Shown here: positions 18,175-28,165 of the stretch, in pieces
Layout: every line of letters begins with the position of its first letter
How positions within the stretch are numbered: position 1 is the stretch's first letter
From: Thalassotalea sp. HSM 43
Lineage (GTDB): Bacteria > Pseudomonadota > Gammaproteobacteria > Enterobacterales > Alteromonadaceae
Assembly: GCF_004752005.1 (NCBI RefSeq)
Contig: NZ_CP038493.1
Coordinates: 620,001 to 684,000, forward strand
Length of the DNA: 64,000 nucleotides
Direction: 5' to 3'
Notes under the pieces: model-generated
The model's input: the letters and a program-made list of their open reading frames with translations, nothing else
Database searches by the model: none
What the model was told of the DNA's origin: nothing
Program-made: the position numbers and the translations under genes

Positions 18175-19229
18175 TGAGTCTTGATAAAATAATTCAGTGC
18201 TTTGGTGCTTCTCAGTACCGCGTTATATATTGCAAATATAAACAAGTACAGAGCAAACATTAGGCTCTCTGTAACGTGAAACATTTCCCCTGCAATACCT
18301 ATTGCTGACAACATCACTGACATGGTCACAATAATGGCTAGGGTTTGCCCTTGGCTATAGCCAAGGCGAAGTAAAATATGGTGGATGTGATCTCGGTCAG
18401 GTTTAAATGGCGAGTGGCCTTTTTTAACGCGACGAATAACGATAGCTAACATATCCATTAGGGGAATAGCGGTAATAAATAACGCGGCCACGGCGCTAAA
18501 GGAAGGGTCTGTTCCTTGTGAGCCTTCAGCAAGCAACCACACCACACTCAAACCGATAAACATCGAACCGGCATCGCCCATAAAAATCTTACGGGTTTTC
18601 CCCTCGGGAATACCAAGATTAAACAGTAAGAACGGCAATATGGCGGTGGTGACAATCAAGGCGTAACTGGTGTGATCGATTTGCCCCTGCAAAATAAACA
18701 ACACCGCGATGCTAGCAAAGGTGTTGATACTCAATGCCCCGACCAAACCATCGATACCATCAATCATGTTAAAAGCGTTAATCGCAACAATGATAGCGAA
18801 ATAGGTAAACGGAATACCTAGCCAACCTAAATCAATTGCGCCTAATGCAAACAAGTTGCCTAAATCCTGAATATAGGCGCCTACTCCATATATCATCAAA
18901 CTGGCAATAATTAATTGGCCGACAAGGCGTACACTGACACTAAGGTCATACTTATCATCGACGGCACCAATAAATACCATCATCGCCGAAGCAATTAAGT
19001 ACAATCGCAACTCTTGCGTATTAGGTAACCAAATAACGGTGGCGAACAATACCGCCAAAAAAATCGAGATACCACCGATTAGCGGTACATTGCCGCTGTG
19101 TGTTTTTCGTGCTGAAGGGGTGTCAACTAGACCAAATTCGATAGCAATAGGCTTCATCGCTTTAATCACGATAAAAGCACAGAGAAACGCTGTTAAAGCA
19201 GGATACAGAAATAGTGATACGTTAGTCAT
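18171..19229 (-). CDS. Undecaprenyl-phosphate sugar-1-phosphate transferase (WecA-like)
   Basis: A 352-residue polytopic membrane protein of the MraY/WecA family. Conserved cytoplasmic motifs are KPIAIEFGLVDTPSARKTH near residue 25, DDKYDLS near 91, NAFNMIDGIDGLVG near 150, the GDAGSMFIGL segment near 217 and the HIHH motif (DRDHIHHILLRLG) near 281. WecA enzymes transfer GlcNAc-1-phosphate from UDP-GlcNAc to undecaprenyl phosphate. It is the first gene of the minus-strand polysaccharide operon, so it probably starts the glycan. This is a lipid carrier type more usual for O-antigen than for classical KpsCS-started capsules. GlcNAc specificity is inferred from family and from the WecB/WecC neighbours. 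Confidence 0.9.
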   Translation of the reverse strand: MTNVSLFLYPALTAFLCAFIVIKAMKPIAIEFGLVDTPSARKTHSGNVPLIGGISIFLAVLFATVIWLPNTQELRLYLIASAMMVFIGAVDDKYDLSVSVRLVGQLIIASLMIYGVGAYIQDLGNLFALGAIDLGWLGIPFTYFAIIVAINAFNMIDGIDGLVGALSINTFASIAVLFILQGQIDHTSYALIVTTAILPFLLFNLGIPEGKTRKIFMGDAGSMFIGLSVVWLLAEGSQGTDPSFSAVAALFITAIPLMDMLAIVIRRVKKGHSPFKPDRDHIHHILLRLGYSQGQTLAIIVTMSVMLSAIGIAGEMFHVTESLMFALYLFIFAIYNAVLRSTKALNYFIKTQ

Positions 19230-19743
19230 GCCAACCTACCTGGTGACTGCTGTACTTTACTAAAAAAATAAACTTTCCCCCATTGCTTAACATCCTTATT
19301 AATCAGTACTTGTAACTGCTTATGAACAAGTCAATATAATCCATGAAAGAAAATGTAAAGTATTTCAAAAGGATAGCCAAAAATATTAAGCACTTTATGA
19401 AAATCACTTCACAAACTTTTCAAGTTAAGATGCAAATTATAAAGATAAACCTTATTGATTTAAAGAACTTAGCAATAATAACTTTGTAAATTTGTGTACA
19501 CAAAACAAGTGTATAAAAAATTACAACCACTTTTTTATACAATTGTGCAACAACCCGTGTATTTATTGCTCTACAAGCCATTGATTAACAACTTTATTAC
19601 AAACCCATATAAAAATATGTTTACAGCATTCTTTAAACGAATTGTTACAAGTTGGTTATCTTTGCTTGCAATTGCCGTTTGCACTGGGGTATAACATTGC
19701 GGATTTTAAAAATTTATAAAAACTGTTAGTTAAGGAAGTTTTG
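19230..19743. other. Divergent intergenic region, AT-rich, no gene seen
   Basis: About 510 bases separate the wecA-like gene (minus) from the peptide transporter gene (plus), so promoters of both units must lie here. The sequence is very AT-rich. I found no convincing -35/-10 pair for either direction. A possible 66-codon reading frame at 19494-19694 has no ribosome site and an unremarkable composition, so I do not call it. Confidence 0.5.
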
Positions 19744-21225
19744 ATGTCTAACACAAATTCAGGCACCATATTTGGTCACCCGAAAGGTCTGTTTTTACTT
19801 TTCGGTACCGAAATGTGGGAGCGTATGAGTTACTACGGTATGCGTGGTATCTTTGTACTTTATTTAGTTGCCTTTGCCGCAAATTTTGGCTGGGATATGG
19901 CCTACTTTGGCATTGACCCTGCAGCAGCTGACGCGCAAGATCAATTAACCAAAGCACTTAATAAAAACGCTCTAGGCATATTAGGTATATACGCGTTTTG
20001 GGTATATGTAACACCAGTGCTAGGTGGCTGGATGGCCGATAACCATTGGGGGCAACGAAAAGCCATTATTGTCGGTGGTGTGTTAATGGCATTAGGCCAA
20101 TTTACACTAGGTACGCCGCATTCAATGATCCCAGGTTTAGAAGTTGAATTCTTATACCTAGGTTTATTCTTACTTATCATGGGTAACGGTTTCTTCAAAC
20201 CAAACATCTCCACCATGGTTGGTGACTTGTATACCGAAGGTGATAAACGTCGTGATGCGGCATTTACTATCTTCTATATGGGTATCAACTTAGGTTCTAT
20301 CTTAGGCTACTTTGTCGTTGGTACTATCGGTGAAAAAATTAACTATCAATATGGTTTCTTAGTAGCCGGTGTAGGTATGTTGTTAGGTGTTATCCTGCAA
20401 ATGTCTATGTCGAAGAAATTCTTAGGTAATGTTGGTGTTGAGCCGGCAGCTAAGAAAAGTGCCGACAATCAAGAAGCGTCTAACACACCATTAACGTCAG
20501 AAGAAAGAGATCGTGTTAAAGTAATTTTAATCATGTCTTTCTTTACCATTATATTCTGGTTAGGTTTTGAGCAAGCAGCAGGTTCAATGAATCTATTTGC
20601 TAAGCAAAAGACTGACCTTATGATGTTTGGTTTTGAAATCCCTGCATCATGGTTACAATCTGTAAACCCTATTTTCGTAATACTATTCGCTCCAATGTTT
20701 GCCGCAATGTGGCTTAAGATGGGTGCAGCAGAACCTAATTCTCCTAAAAAGTTTGCCATGGGTATGTTCTTCCTAGGCTTAGGTTTTATTTCAATGGTAA
20801 TGGCAGCTATCCAAATTGGTGATAGCGATACCGCGAAAGCGAGCATTATCTGGTTAATTCTTGCCTATATGTTCCATACCATGGGTGAGCTATGTTTATC
20901 ACCGATTGGTTTATCTCTGGTAACCAAATTAGCACCACTGAAATACACCTCTTTATTAATGGGTATGTGGTTCTTCTTCTCTGGTGTTGGTAACTATGCA
21001 GCAGCATGGGTTGGTCAAATGGTTGGTGATGTAGGTCCATTCGCTGCATTTATGGGTGTGGCGATCATGGCCTTTGTTGCAGGTATCCTGTTATGGTTAA
21101 TCAGCGGCAAGTTAGTTGACTGGATGCACGGTGCTGAAGATAACCAACCTAAAGATCTTACTGAAAAGATTGAAGAAGAGTTATCTGTAACCGGTACTCA
21201 CGAAGGTATCAAAGAGCAACACTAA
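19744..21225 (+). CDS. POT-family proton-coupled oligopeptide transporter
   Basis: A 493-residue integral membrane protein of the PTR2/POT family (DtpT-like), with about 14 hydrophobic segments. The N-terminal ExxER proton-coupling motif is visible as EMWERMSYYGMR, and the PTR signature as FYMGINLGSILGYF. It imports di- and tripeptides across the inner membrane with protons. I start at ATG 19744: AAGGAAG at 19732-19738 lies 5 bases upstream; a TTG just before it (19741) is less likely. A strong terminator follows at once, so it is monocistronic. Its place beside a cluster of secreted peptidases suggests import of their products. Confidence 0.93.
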   Translation: MSNTNSGTIFGHPKGLFLLFGTEMWERMSYYGMRGIFVLYLVAFAANFGWDMAYFGIDPAAADAQDQLTKALNKNALGILGIYAFWVYVTPVLGGWMADNHWGQRKAIIVGGVLMALGQFTLGTPHSMIPGLEVEFLYLGLFLLIMGNGFFKPNISTMVGDLYTEGDKRRDAAFTIFYMGINLGSILGYFVVGTIGEKINYQYGFLVAGVGMLLGVILQMSMSKKFLGNVGVEPAAKKSADNQEASNTPLTSEERDRVKVILIMSFFTIIFWLGFEQAAGSMNLFAKQKTDLMMFGFEIPASWLQSVNPIFVILFAPMFAAMWLKMGAAEPNSPKKFAMGMFFLGLGFISMVMAAIQIGDSDTAKASIIWLILAYMFHTMGELCLSPIGLSLVTKLAPLKYTSLLMGMWFFFSGVGNYAAAWVGQMVGDVGPFAAFMGVAIMAFVAGILLWLISGKLVDWMHGAEDNQPKDLTEKIEEELSVTGTHEGIKEQH

Positions 21226-21249
21226 TCAGTTAGCTCAAACAGACGAATA

Positions 21250-21278
21250 AAACGGAAGCCAATGCTTCCGTTTTTTTT
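21250..21278 (+). terminator. Rho-independent terminator of the peptide transporter gene
   Basis: ACGGAAGC pairs with GCTTCCGT around a CAAT-type loop at 21252-21271, followed by a run of eight T. It starts about 25 bases after the transporter stop. Confidence 0.9.
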
Positions 21279-21306
21279 AAGCTATGCCATAACAAAAAAT
21301 AAAGTG

Positions 21307-21356
21307 TTTACAAAAAGTAACATCTTATTACCTGTGAGTTGCGTAATGTATATACT
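21307..21356 (+). promoter_or_regulatory. Direct-repeat box and promoter of the first S8 gene
   Basis: TTTACA-AAAA-GTAACA at 21307-21322 matches the direct-repeat box seen before other genes of this region. Five bases further is a likely promoter: TTACCT at 21328-21333, a 17-base spacer and TATACT at 21351-21356. The -10 is good (5 of 6) and the -35 weak (3 of 6), as expected for a promoter that needs an activator. Confidence 0.5.
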
Positions 21357-21394
21357 CACCACACTATTGGTGAAATACGCTAATCGTTGATGCT

Positions 21395-24300
21395 GTGTCG
21401 TTAATCCGTCGATTAATTGCCAGCCGCTGGTATTTGGAGTTTAAACGCGTTGTGAATCATTCATTAATTATTGCTATTACTGCCGCATGCACCCTGACCT
21501 TTTCATCAGGCGTTGATGCAGCGAAACGAGATGTAAAAAACAGCACAACTGTTTCTGCTGCACAAAGCGGCCAAGGTCGTGATGTTGATAACTTATATGC
21601 GGTAATTCTAAAAGGTGCCCCTCTCGCACAGGCGTCTTTACAAAGCCCAGCAAGTCATAACCTTAGCAACAAAGCTCAAGGCTTAGATATCAATTCGGCT
21701 CAGGCTAAGAGCTATATACTGTCTCTTCGAAACAAACAACAGCAAGTCATTGATAGCGTTGCCAAGGTTAATAAAAACCACCAACCTAAAATCAAATTTT
21801 CATACCAGTTAGCAGTCAATGGTTTCACCCTTGTACTTAATGATGAGCAGTTACAACACATCTCGCAGCATGCGGATGTCAAATCAGTACACAAGATTCA
21901 ACCAGCGCAACTGCATACCGATGTCGGTCCACAGCAAGTTAGCGCCGATAAAGTTTGGTCAGGCTTAGACTCTGAAGTCGGCTATCAAGGTGAAGGCACC
22001 ATAGTTGGTATTATCGATACTGGGATTAATGCGCAACATCCGTCATTTGCCGAGGTCGATGCAACCGGTTACCGCCACACCAACCCACTGGGTGACGGCG
22101 TATTCCTTGGTGACTGTCAGCAATCAAGCTACCAGCGTTATTGCAACAACAAACTCATTGGTATTTGGTCTCACCCAGATATTACCAACACCACAACGTT
22201 CTCTGGCGACGACCCTATTGGTTTGGATATTCAAGGTCATGGCTCTCATGTAGCCAGTACTGCCGCCGGCAACAAGGTCAATAATGTCCCTGTCTATAAT
22301 GTGGTTGGCGATGCCACTCAAGAAACGTTTGGCAGTATTTCAGGTGTTGCACCACGTGCCAATATTGTCAGTTATCAAGTCTGTGACTTGCAAGGCTGTT
22401 GGCCAGACATCACCGCATTGGCGGTAGAGCACGCCATTGCCAATGGTATAAATGTATTAAACTACTCTATCGGTTCACCTGGATATAGCCCATGGCAAGC
22501 CATCGATGCCATGGCACTGCTTTCGGCACGTGAAGCTGGTATTCATGTTGCCACATCTGCCGGTAACAATGGTGCAGATGGCGCAGCAAGCATCAGCACT
22601 CCGGGCAACGCACCTTGGTTAACGTCAGTTGCAGCGACAACCCATGGCCGAAGTTATACCGCGAAAACCCTGACATTCGGTGGCGGCGACAGCTCATTAG
22701 CGGCGATCACCGGTTTTTCTGCAACATCAGGCGTTAATGCACAAATCATTGACGCCGCACAATTTAACAATGGTGATTGTTTATCATCATTCGGTGCCGG
22801 TACACTAACCGGCAAAGTTGTCGTCTGTCGTCGCGGCGATGTTGCTCGCGTCACCAAAGGTCTCACCGTCTCTAGAGGCGGCGCGGCTGGTATGATTTTA
22901 ATTAATACCACCGACGGTAGCCAAACCCTGCATAACGACCACCACGTATTACCTAGCGCCCATATCGGTGCCGAAGATGGACAACGTCTGGTGCAATGGT
23001 TAGCAAGCGGTGAAAATCATCGAGTGCAATTTGACGGTTCTGAGATGGTCATTGACCAAAACAGTGGCGATGTTTTAGCAGGCTTTAGCTCGCGAGGACC
23101 TGAACCTGCATTTGCCGGTTATTTAGTGCCACATGTATCAGCGCCCGGCGTTGATATATATGCCGCCAATGCCGAGCGTCAACCCTACACCAACCCAAAC
23201 GTTGATTTTCCAGCCTATCGTTTTGAAAACGGCACATCAATGGCCAGCCCACACGTGGCGGGTGCATTGGCTCTATTGCATGGTTTAAAACCGGACTGGT
23301 CACCTGCAATGGCACAATCTGCATTAATGATGACTGCCGATAACAGCGTAAAAAGCGAAGATGGTAGCGTACTTGATTACTACGATTTTGGCGCAGGTCG
23401 ACTCAATGTCGCTAATGCCGTGCGTTCTGGATTAGTGCTTGATGAAAATTACGACAATTATTTAAATGCCGATCCAGATTTTGGTGGTGATTTAAGCACC
23501 TTAAACCTGCCTGCTATGGTTGCCCAAAATTGCATGATCCGTTGCTCGTGGACGCGTACCCTAACCGCGACAGAGGCCGCGTCATGGCAAGTACAAACAT
23601 CATCAGCAACATCGCAAATTAATGTACAGGTATCGCCAAGCAACTTTAGTTTGGCAAAAGGCGAGTCGATAACCATAACCATCAGCGCTGAAATAAACGA
23701 AAGCTATCAAGGTGGGGATATAACTGCAGCAATCACCTTGCAAACCGATAACAGCAATCTCGTTGATGCGACCTTGCCTTTAATTGCCTCGTTCAGAAAA
23801 GGTCAGGTACCTGACAATATTCGTGTTACAGCGAATTCAGACAAGGGCGCACAAATCATTCCGGGCGTTGTTACGGTTGGTGTAAATAATATTGCAGCGA
23901 CTCACTACGCCTTAAACGCCATTGATAGCTACAGTAAAATGCTAAGCCGCGATGACGGTGATGACAGCCCGTGGCCGTACAACGTGTTTAACGATCGTGA
24001 CTCACTGTTTTCTATGCCATTGAGCATTGGCTTTAATACCCGCTATCTCGAGGTAAATATCTTATCGACCTCGTCACCAGATTTGGATTTATACATTGGC
24101 TACGATCTGGACTTTGATGGCCGCCCAAGTGCCGATTATGAGATGTACGACTTGATTTGTTCATCGGCATCAATCATCACCCTTGAGTCATGTAAGTTAG
24201 AGTTTCCTCCGGTTGGCAACTACTTTTTGGCCATTCACAATTACGGTGACTATAACAACCCAAGCAATACCACAGATGAGATTGAATTTGAAGTGGTCAT

Positions 24301-25264
24301 GGTCACTGAAGATCAGGGCCAAGTAACGTCGAGCTTTGTTGTCGCGCCGTTGCCATACCAAGACATACAGTTTCAATTACATTGGGACGCGCAGATGCAG
24401 GCCGATAGCGAGTACATCACTGCGGTAGATTTGGCCAGCGGCAATGCTGGTGCTGGTATTAACGACATTGCCTTTTTCCCGGTACGTATTAATCGTTCAC
24501 AACAGTCTTTATCACTGGCGTTAAGTAAAACCGATTTGGATGCGCAAGAAGTCTTTGATGTCAGCGTTAACATCGACGCCAATAACAGTAATAAAAATAA
24601 AGACTACCAAATCGACATTGAATTGCCGCAAGGGTTTAGCTATGTATCGGCGACTGGCGAAACCCAGCTAAATGGCAACATGGTTTCTATTCAAACCCAA
24701 CAAATGGCTGGCGCTAGCGCCAAATCTATTACCCTAACCTTGCAGGCACCTGAGCTTACTCGAGGCGATAGTTTTGTTATTGACTACCAATATGACGACG
24801 GTTTTGTGCAATACAATGAAAGTACTAGAGAAATCATGGTCTTTGCCTATCCAAGTGCGAAAGTAAATGGTGAAGAGATATTGGCTTTGACCGTCACCGC
24901 TGGCGAGCAGGTCACCTTAAGCGCAGCCCAGAGCACCAACCCTAATCCTGGTAGTGATTTAATCTATCAATGGCAACAAGTATCTGGTCCACTATTGTCG
25001 CTAACCAATACCAACCAAGAACAACTGACGTTTACCGCGCCAGATGTGAGCAGCAACAGCAGTATTGAAATACAACTTATCGTCAATAGTCGCGGTAGAG
25101 AGTCGCAAACTACGACCACGATAACGGTGCAACCAATCGCTCAACAACCGGCGCCAAAGAGTGATTCATCTGGCGGTGGCAGTACATCGCATTGGCTATT
25201 AATGTTACTCAGTGGCTTACTGCTTGTACGAGTCTCTAAAAAAACAAAAGCAGAGCACATATAA
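21395..25264 (+). CDS. Secreted S8 subtilase with PA domain and GlyGly-CTERM tail
   Basis: A 1289-residue subtilisin-family endopeptidase. After a signal peptide (SLIIAITAACTLTFSSGVDA) comes an I9-type propeptide (about 60-170). The catalytic triad is Asp208 (IIDTGIN), His282 (GHGSH) and Ser615 (NGTSMASPHVAG); the oxyanion Asn lies in SAGNNG. A PA domain (about 455-545) is inserted between His and Ser. A CMIRCSWTRT segment follows the protease domain, then beta-sandwich domains and a REJ/PKD-like domain (about 1165-1245). The end is a GlyGly-CTERM tail: SSGGG, hydrophobic helix, basic end. It should be secreted and processed by rhombosortase. GTG 21395 starts the frame; GTG 21452 would give a more usual signal peptide. 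Confidence 0.93.
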   Translation: MSLIRRLIASRWYLEFKRVVNHSLIIAITAACTLTFSSGVDAAKRDVKNSTTVSAAQSGQGRDVDNLYAVILKGAPLAQASLQSPASHNLSNKAQGLDINSAQAKSYILSLRNKQQQVIDSVAKVNKNHQPKIKFSYQLAVNGFTLVLNDEQLQHISQHADVKSVHKIQPAQLHTDVGPQQVSADKVWSGLDSEVGYQGEGTIVGIIDTGINAQHPSFAEVDATGYRHTNPLGDGVFLGDCQQSSYQRYCNNKLIGIWSHPDITNTTTFSGDDPIGLDIQGHGSHVASTAAGNKVNNVPVYNVVGDATQETFGSISGVAPRANIVSYQVCDLQGCWPDITALAVEHAIANGINVLNYSIGSPGYSPWQAIDAMALLSAREAGIHVATSAGNNGADGAASISTPGNAPWLTSVAATTHGRSYTAKTLTFGGGDSSLAAITGFSATSGVNAQIIDAAQFNNGDCLSSFGAGTLTGKVVVCRRGDVARVTKGLTVSRGGAAGMILINTTDGSQTLHNDHHVLPSAHIGAEDGQRLVQWLASGENHRVQFDGSEMVIDQNSGDVLAGFSSRGPEPAFAGYLVPHVSAPGVDIYAANAERQPYTNPNVDFPAYRFENGTSMASPHVAGALALLHGLKPDWSPAMAQSALMMTADNSVKSEDGSVLDYYDFGAGRLNVANAVRSGLVLDENYDNYLNADPDFGGDLSTLNLPAMVAQNCMIRCSWTRTLTATEAASWQVQTSSATSQINVQVSPSNFSLAKGESITITISAEINESYQGGDITAAITLQTDNSNLVDATLPLIASFRKGQVPDNIRVTANSDKGAQIIPGVVTVGVNNIAATHYALNAIDSYSKMLSRDDGDDSPWPYNVFNDRDSLFSMPLSIGFNTRYLEVNILSTSSPDLDLYIGYDLDFDGRPSADYEMYDLICSSASIITLESCKLEFPPVGNYFLAIHNYGDYNNPSNTTDEIEFEVVMVTEDQGQVTSSFVVAPLPYQDIQFQLHWDAQMQADSEYITAVDLASGNAGAGINDIAFFPVRINRSQQSLSLALSKTDLDAQEVFDVSVNIDANNSNKNKDYQIDIELPQGFSYVSATGETQLNGNMVSIQTQQMAGASAKSITLTLQAPELTRGDSFVIDYQYDDGFVQYNESTREIMVFAYPSAKVNGEEILALTVTAGEQVTLSAAQSTNPNPGSDLIYQWQQVSGPLLSLTNTNQEQLTFTAPDVSSNSSIEIQLIVNSRGRESQTTTTITVQPIAQQPAPKSDSSGGGSTSHWLLMLLSGLLLVRVSKKTKAEHI

Positions 25265-25292
25265 CGATATTTCAATAGCGATATTTCAATAG
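25265..25292. repeat. 14-bp tandem duplication directly after the S8 stop codon
   Basis: CGATATTTCAATAG occurs twice in a row (25265-25278 and 25279-25292), followed by a partial third copy. The array starts on the base after the TAA stop. Confidence 0.9.
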
Positions 25293-25318
25293 CGATTACC
25301 CCGCATATCAATCTCAAT

Positions 25319-25354
25319 AAAAAGGCCGCTGCTGTTAGCAACAGGCCTTTTTTT
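25319..25354 (+). terminator. Rho-independent terminator of the first S8 gene
   Basis: AAAGGCC at 25321-25327 pairs with GGCCTTT at 25344-25350, followed by T residues to 25354. The adenines before the stem could let it act in both directions. Confidence 0.8.
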
Positions 25355-25448
25355 GCCCTCTTTATTTACAGTTTTTTTACTGTATTTTCATTATGTTAAC
25401 AAAGCTTGAAGGTGACTGATTAAGGGCGTTAAACAAGCGCTGCTGGTT

Positions 25449-25464
25449 TTTACACTTTTTAACA
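25449..25464 (+). promoter_or_regulatory. Direct-repeat box before the first poly-Gly lipoprotein gene
   Basis: TTTACA-CTTT-TTAACA, identical over 16 bases to the box at 43699 and differing by one base from the two boxes near 60.8 kb. The second half could serve as a -35 element. The region downstream holds only weak -10 candidates (TAACTT at 25481-25486). Confidence 0.5.
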
Positions 25465-25548
25465 ACTAGCGACAGTTCGATAACTTACTCTGGTTTGTGT
25501 CAAAAACCATGTCCCCTGGCTAATAACAATAATTTTAGGGGCTAAAAA

Positions 25549-28143
25549 ATGAGAAGATCAATGAGTAAGAATTTAAATAAATCCTATTTAGCTTTATTAG
25601 TCGCCTCTGCTCTATCGCTTACCGCCTGTGGCGGCGGTGGCGGTGGTGGTGGTACGGAAAAGAAAGAGATAGAGCCACCAACAAATAACGCACCAACGAT
25701 CAGCGGCTCACCAAGCCTTAGTATTAACGAAAACCAAAGTTATAGCTTTAGCGCAAATGGTGCTGATTCAGACGGCGATGCACTAACCTATTCAATCGCC
25801 AACATGCCGCAATGGGCGGCGTTTGATTCTGCGACAGGTACCTTAACTGGTACGCCGGGTAATGCCGACGTAGGCACGTTTACAGGGATAACGATTTCCG
25901 TATCAGATGGTACCGACTCTAGTAGCCTTAGCCCTTTTGATATCATCGTAAATGATATTTTCGCCTTACAAGGTTCCGCCACTTTAGAGGTTACTGTAGG
26001 CGAAACCAATGTATTTACCCCGACGCTAGTTGACCATGTAGACGCTGATTTTAGCTACAGTATTGACGGGGCACCAAGCTTTGCAGGTTTTAGTTTTGAT
26101 GCTGCAACCGGCCAAGTAAGTGTTACACCAGCGGCTGATGATATTGGCAGTTTCAACATCACCATTACCGCATCAAATGGGGTTAATTCTGCCTCACACA
26201 ATATGACACTTACCATTAGCCCAGGCAGCATCAGCGTCGCTGGTAAAGTGATTGATGGCTATATTTCTGGCGCCCATGTGTTTTTAGATGTGAATAACAA
26301 CATGATGTTTGACGATAACGAGCCTAATGCGCTGTCAAACAATGCCGGTGAATTTACGCTTGATGTACCAGGCACACTTATTGACTCGATTCCGACCAGC
26401 ACGCTGGTAGCAGAATTAGGCTCTGGCCAAGGTGTTGATGCTGACGACATGTCACGTTTTGACGATGACTTTGCCGCTCGTCCAATTAAAATGATGAGCT
26501 ACCCTATTCGCGATTTAACGAATATGAGCAATGGTTTAACAGCCTACATCACACCGTTTACGCACCTAATTCATGAAGAAATTCTAAGTGCTGCCGGTGG
26601 TGATTTATCACTTATCACCGACCAAGAACTTTACAATCTCATCAAAGACAGTGCAGTTGATCGCATCAACGGCTTGTACAGCGTCGATCTTGACTTAGCC
26701 ACGTCTGATTTTTTTGCTGCAGAAGTTCCGATTAATAGCCGTAACGACATCGCATCGGTTGCCAAAGCGGTACTGAACGATTTGCAAGACCAAGTCAACG
26801 ATTCAGACCAAGACGGCTTCGTCAATGCTGAAGATGACTTACCTTTTAACAGTGAATACATCAGTGATATCGACCAAGATGGTCTAGGCGATTGTGTGCG
26901 CACAATCCCAGGTAAATCTTGTGTTGAAGAAGATGACGACATTGATGGTGACAACATTACCAATGCCGACGATCCGGAGCCAACGGTACCAGCAGGTTTA
27001 GCGGTATTTAAACCAGTGCCTGAGATGAACGTACCTGGCTATGAGATGTGCGTTGGTCTAGTAAATCAAGACAAGGTGTTGTGTTTAGACAACTATCAAT
27101 GGTCTATCCTAGATTCAATCAAAGGCGAGCCATTACCTATTGATACCAATTCTATCGTTAAGTCTGGTGACTCGGCGGCTGCCGTCGGTACGTGTGCCGT
27201 TGCCAACAATGAAGTGTACTGCTTGGACGGTAAAATGCGCTTCGATTTTGCCGGTGAAAACCCAGTAAGCTTAAACCCAATTGCATTAGAGATGGGTTAT
27301 TTGAGCATGTGTTATCTTGACCAAACTGGGGTTAAATGTTTCGGCGGCATTGAAGAATCAATGCCGGAAAGTTTAGTCAACGCAAGCGCACTTGCACTAA
27401 CGTCTGGAAACGCATGTGCTATCTCTGAAGTTACGGATAATGAACAAACGTCAACGGCGGTTAGCTGTTGGGGCAGTGATAGTTACGGATTAACCACGGG
27501 TGTACCAGTACTGAGCAACCCAACTCAGTTGTTCAGTAATATGACAACCATTTGTGCACTGGATGACACAGGTATTAAGTGTTGGGGTAACCCGGATTAC
27601 AATCTAGACAAGGTTGATCACGCTTCAACCAAGCTGTCTAACATTCACCTAACGGGCGATAGCTTGTGTTTTATCGACGAGCAAACACCTGTTTGTTACG
27701 GTAATAGTGATCAGCCTACGCCAATCTCTGCTGATAAGGATTATTTTGATGCCGACAGTGGTGAGCTTATTGTCGCCCACGGTGAATTCATCGCCCCATT
27801 TGAAGAGCAGCTAACCAAATATGTTGAAGGTGTTCATCAACAACGCGTTTTACTTCCTGAGGTGGATTTTGAACAAGGGCAAACTGCTACCGAGGTATTT
27901 AGATTAAGAAACTACACCAAAAACACCTGTTTGATCAGTGATGGTGAAATCAGCTGTGATAGTCAACGTTATTGTGGTTTAGACAATGGTGAATGGCAAT
28001 GTCAGACCGTCGAGTTTAACTTTGATGACATTGACTTTGAGGTAAAAACACAAATCAATAACAGCAATACGGTTTGTGCCATTGGCGCTCTTAAAGCTCA
28101 TTGTGTTGGTGCCGGATTCAACGGTGAAATCAAGCTTAATTAA
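25549..28143 (+). CDS. Surface lipoprotein with Ig-like domains and C-terminal RCC1-like repeats
   Basis: An 864-residue lipoprotein precursor. The lipobox is LTAC with Cys27, followed by eight glycines and a Pro/Asn-rich linker. Two putative Ig (He_PIG-type) domains span about 45-130 and 135-225. Next comes a domain starting SVAGKVIDGYISGAHVFLDV (about 226-410), which is shared with the lipoprotein at 43.8 kb, then Asp-rich calcium-binding-like repeats (DSDQDGF, DIDQDGLGD, about 415-480). From residue 500 there are about eight Cys-paired units such as ICALDDTGIKCWG, matching RCC1-like propeller repeats. AGGGG lies 7 bases before the ATG. A binding role at the cell surface is likely; the ligand is unknown. 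Confidence 0.85.
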   Translation: MRRSMSKNLNKSYLALLVASALSLTACGGGGGGGGTEKKEIEPPTNNAPTISGSPSLSINENQSYSFSANGADSDGDALTYSIANMPQWAAFDSATGTLTGTPGNADVGTFTGITISVSDGTDSSSLSPFDIIVNDIFALQGSATLEVTVGETNVFTPTLVDHVDADFSYSIDGAPSFAGFSFDAATGQVSVTPAADDIGSFNITITASNGVNSASHNMTLTISPGSISVAGKVIDGYISGAHVFLDVNNNMMFDDNEPNALSNNAGEFTLDVPGTLIDSIPTSTLVAELGSGQGVDADDMSRFDDDFAARPIKMMSYPIRDLTNMSNGLTAYITPFTHLIHEEILSAAGGDLSLITDQELYNLIKDSAVDRINGLYSVDLDLATSDFFAAEVPINSRNDIASVAKAVLNDLQDQVNDSDQDGFVNAEDDLPFNSEYISDIDQDGLGDCVRTIPGKSCVEEDDDIDGDNITNADDPEPTVPAGLAVFKPVPEMNVPGYEMCVGLVNQDKVLCLDNYQWSILDSIKGEPLPIDTNSIVKSGDSAAAVGTCAVANNEVYCLDGKMRFDFAGENPVSLNPIALEMGYLSMCYLDQTGVKCFGGIEESMPESLVNASALALTSGNACAISEVTDNEQTSTAVSCWGSDSYGLTTGVPVLSNPTQLFSNMTTICALDDTGIKCWGNPDYNLDKVDHASTKLSNIHLTGDSLCFIDEQTPVCYGNSDQPTPISADKDYFDADSGELIVAHGEFIAPFEEQLTKYVEGVHQQRVLLPEVDFEQGQTATEVFRLRNYTKNTCLISDGEISCDSQRYCGLDNGEWQCQTVEFNFDDIDFEVKTQINNSNTVCAIGALKAHCVGAGFNGEIKLN

Positions 28144-28165
28144 TGGTTAAATAAGCCTTAATCTA

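Noticed and set aside
19494-19694. A 66-codon open frame in the gap before the peptide transporter gene
   Set aside because: No ribosome site, no recognisable features, and AT-rich composition of non-coding type.
25513-25541. Possible RNA switch hiding the ribosome site of the first lipoprotein gene (CCCCT pairing with AGGGG)
   Set aside because: Only five base pairs across a long AT-rich loop; too weak to support a structure.
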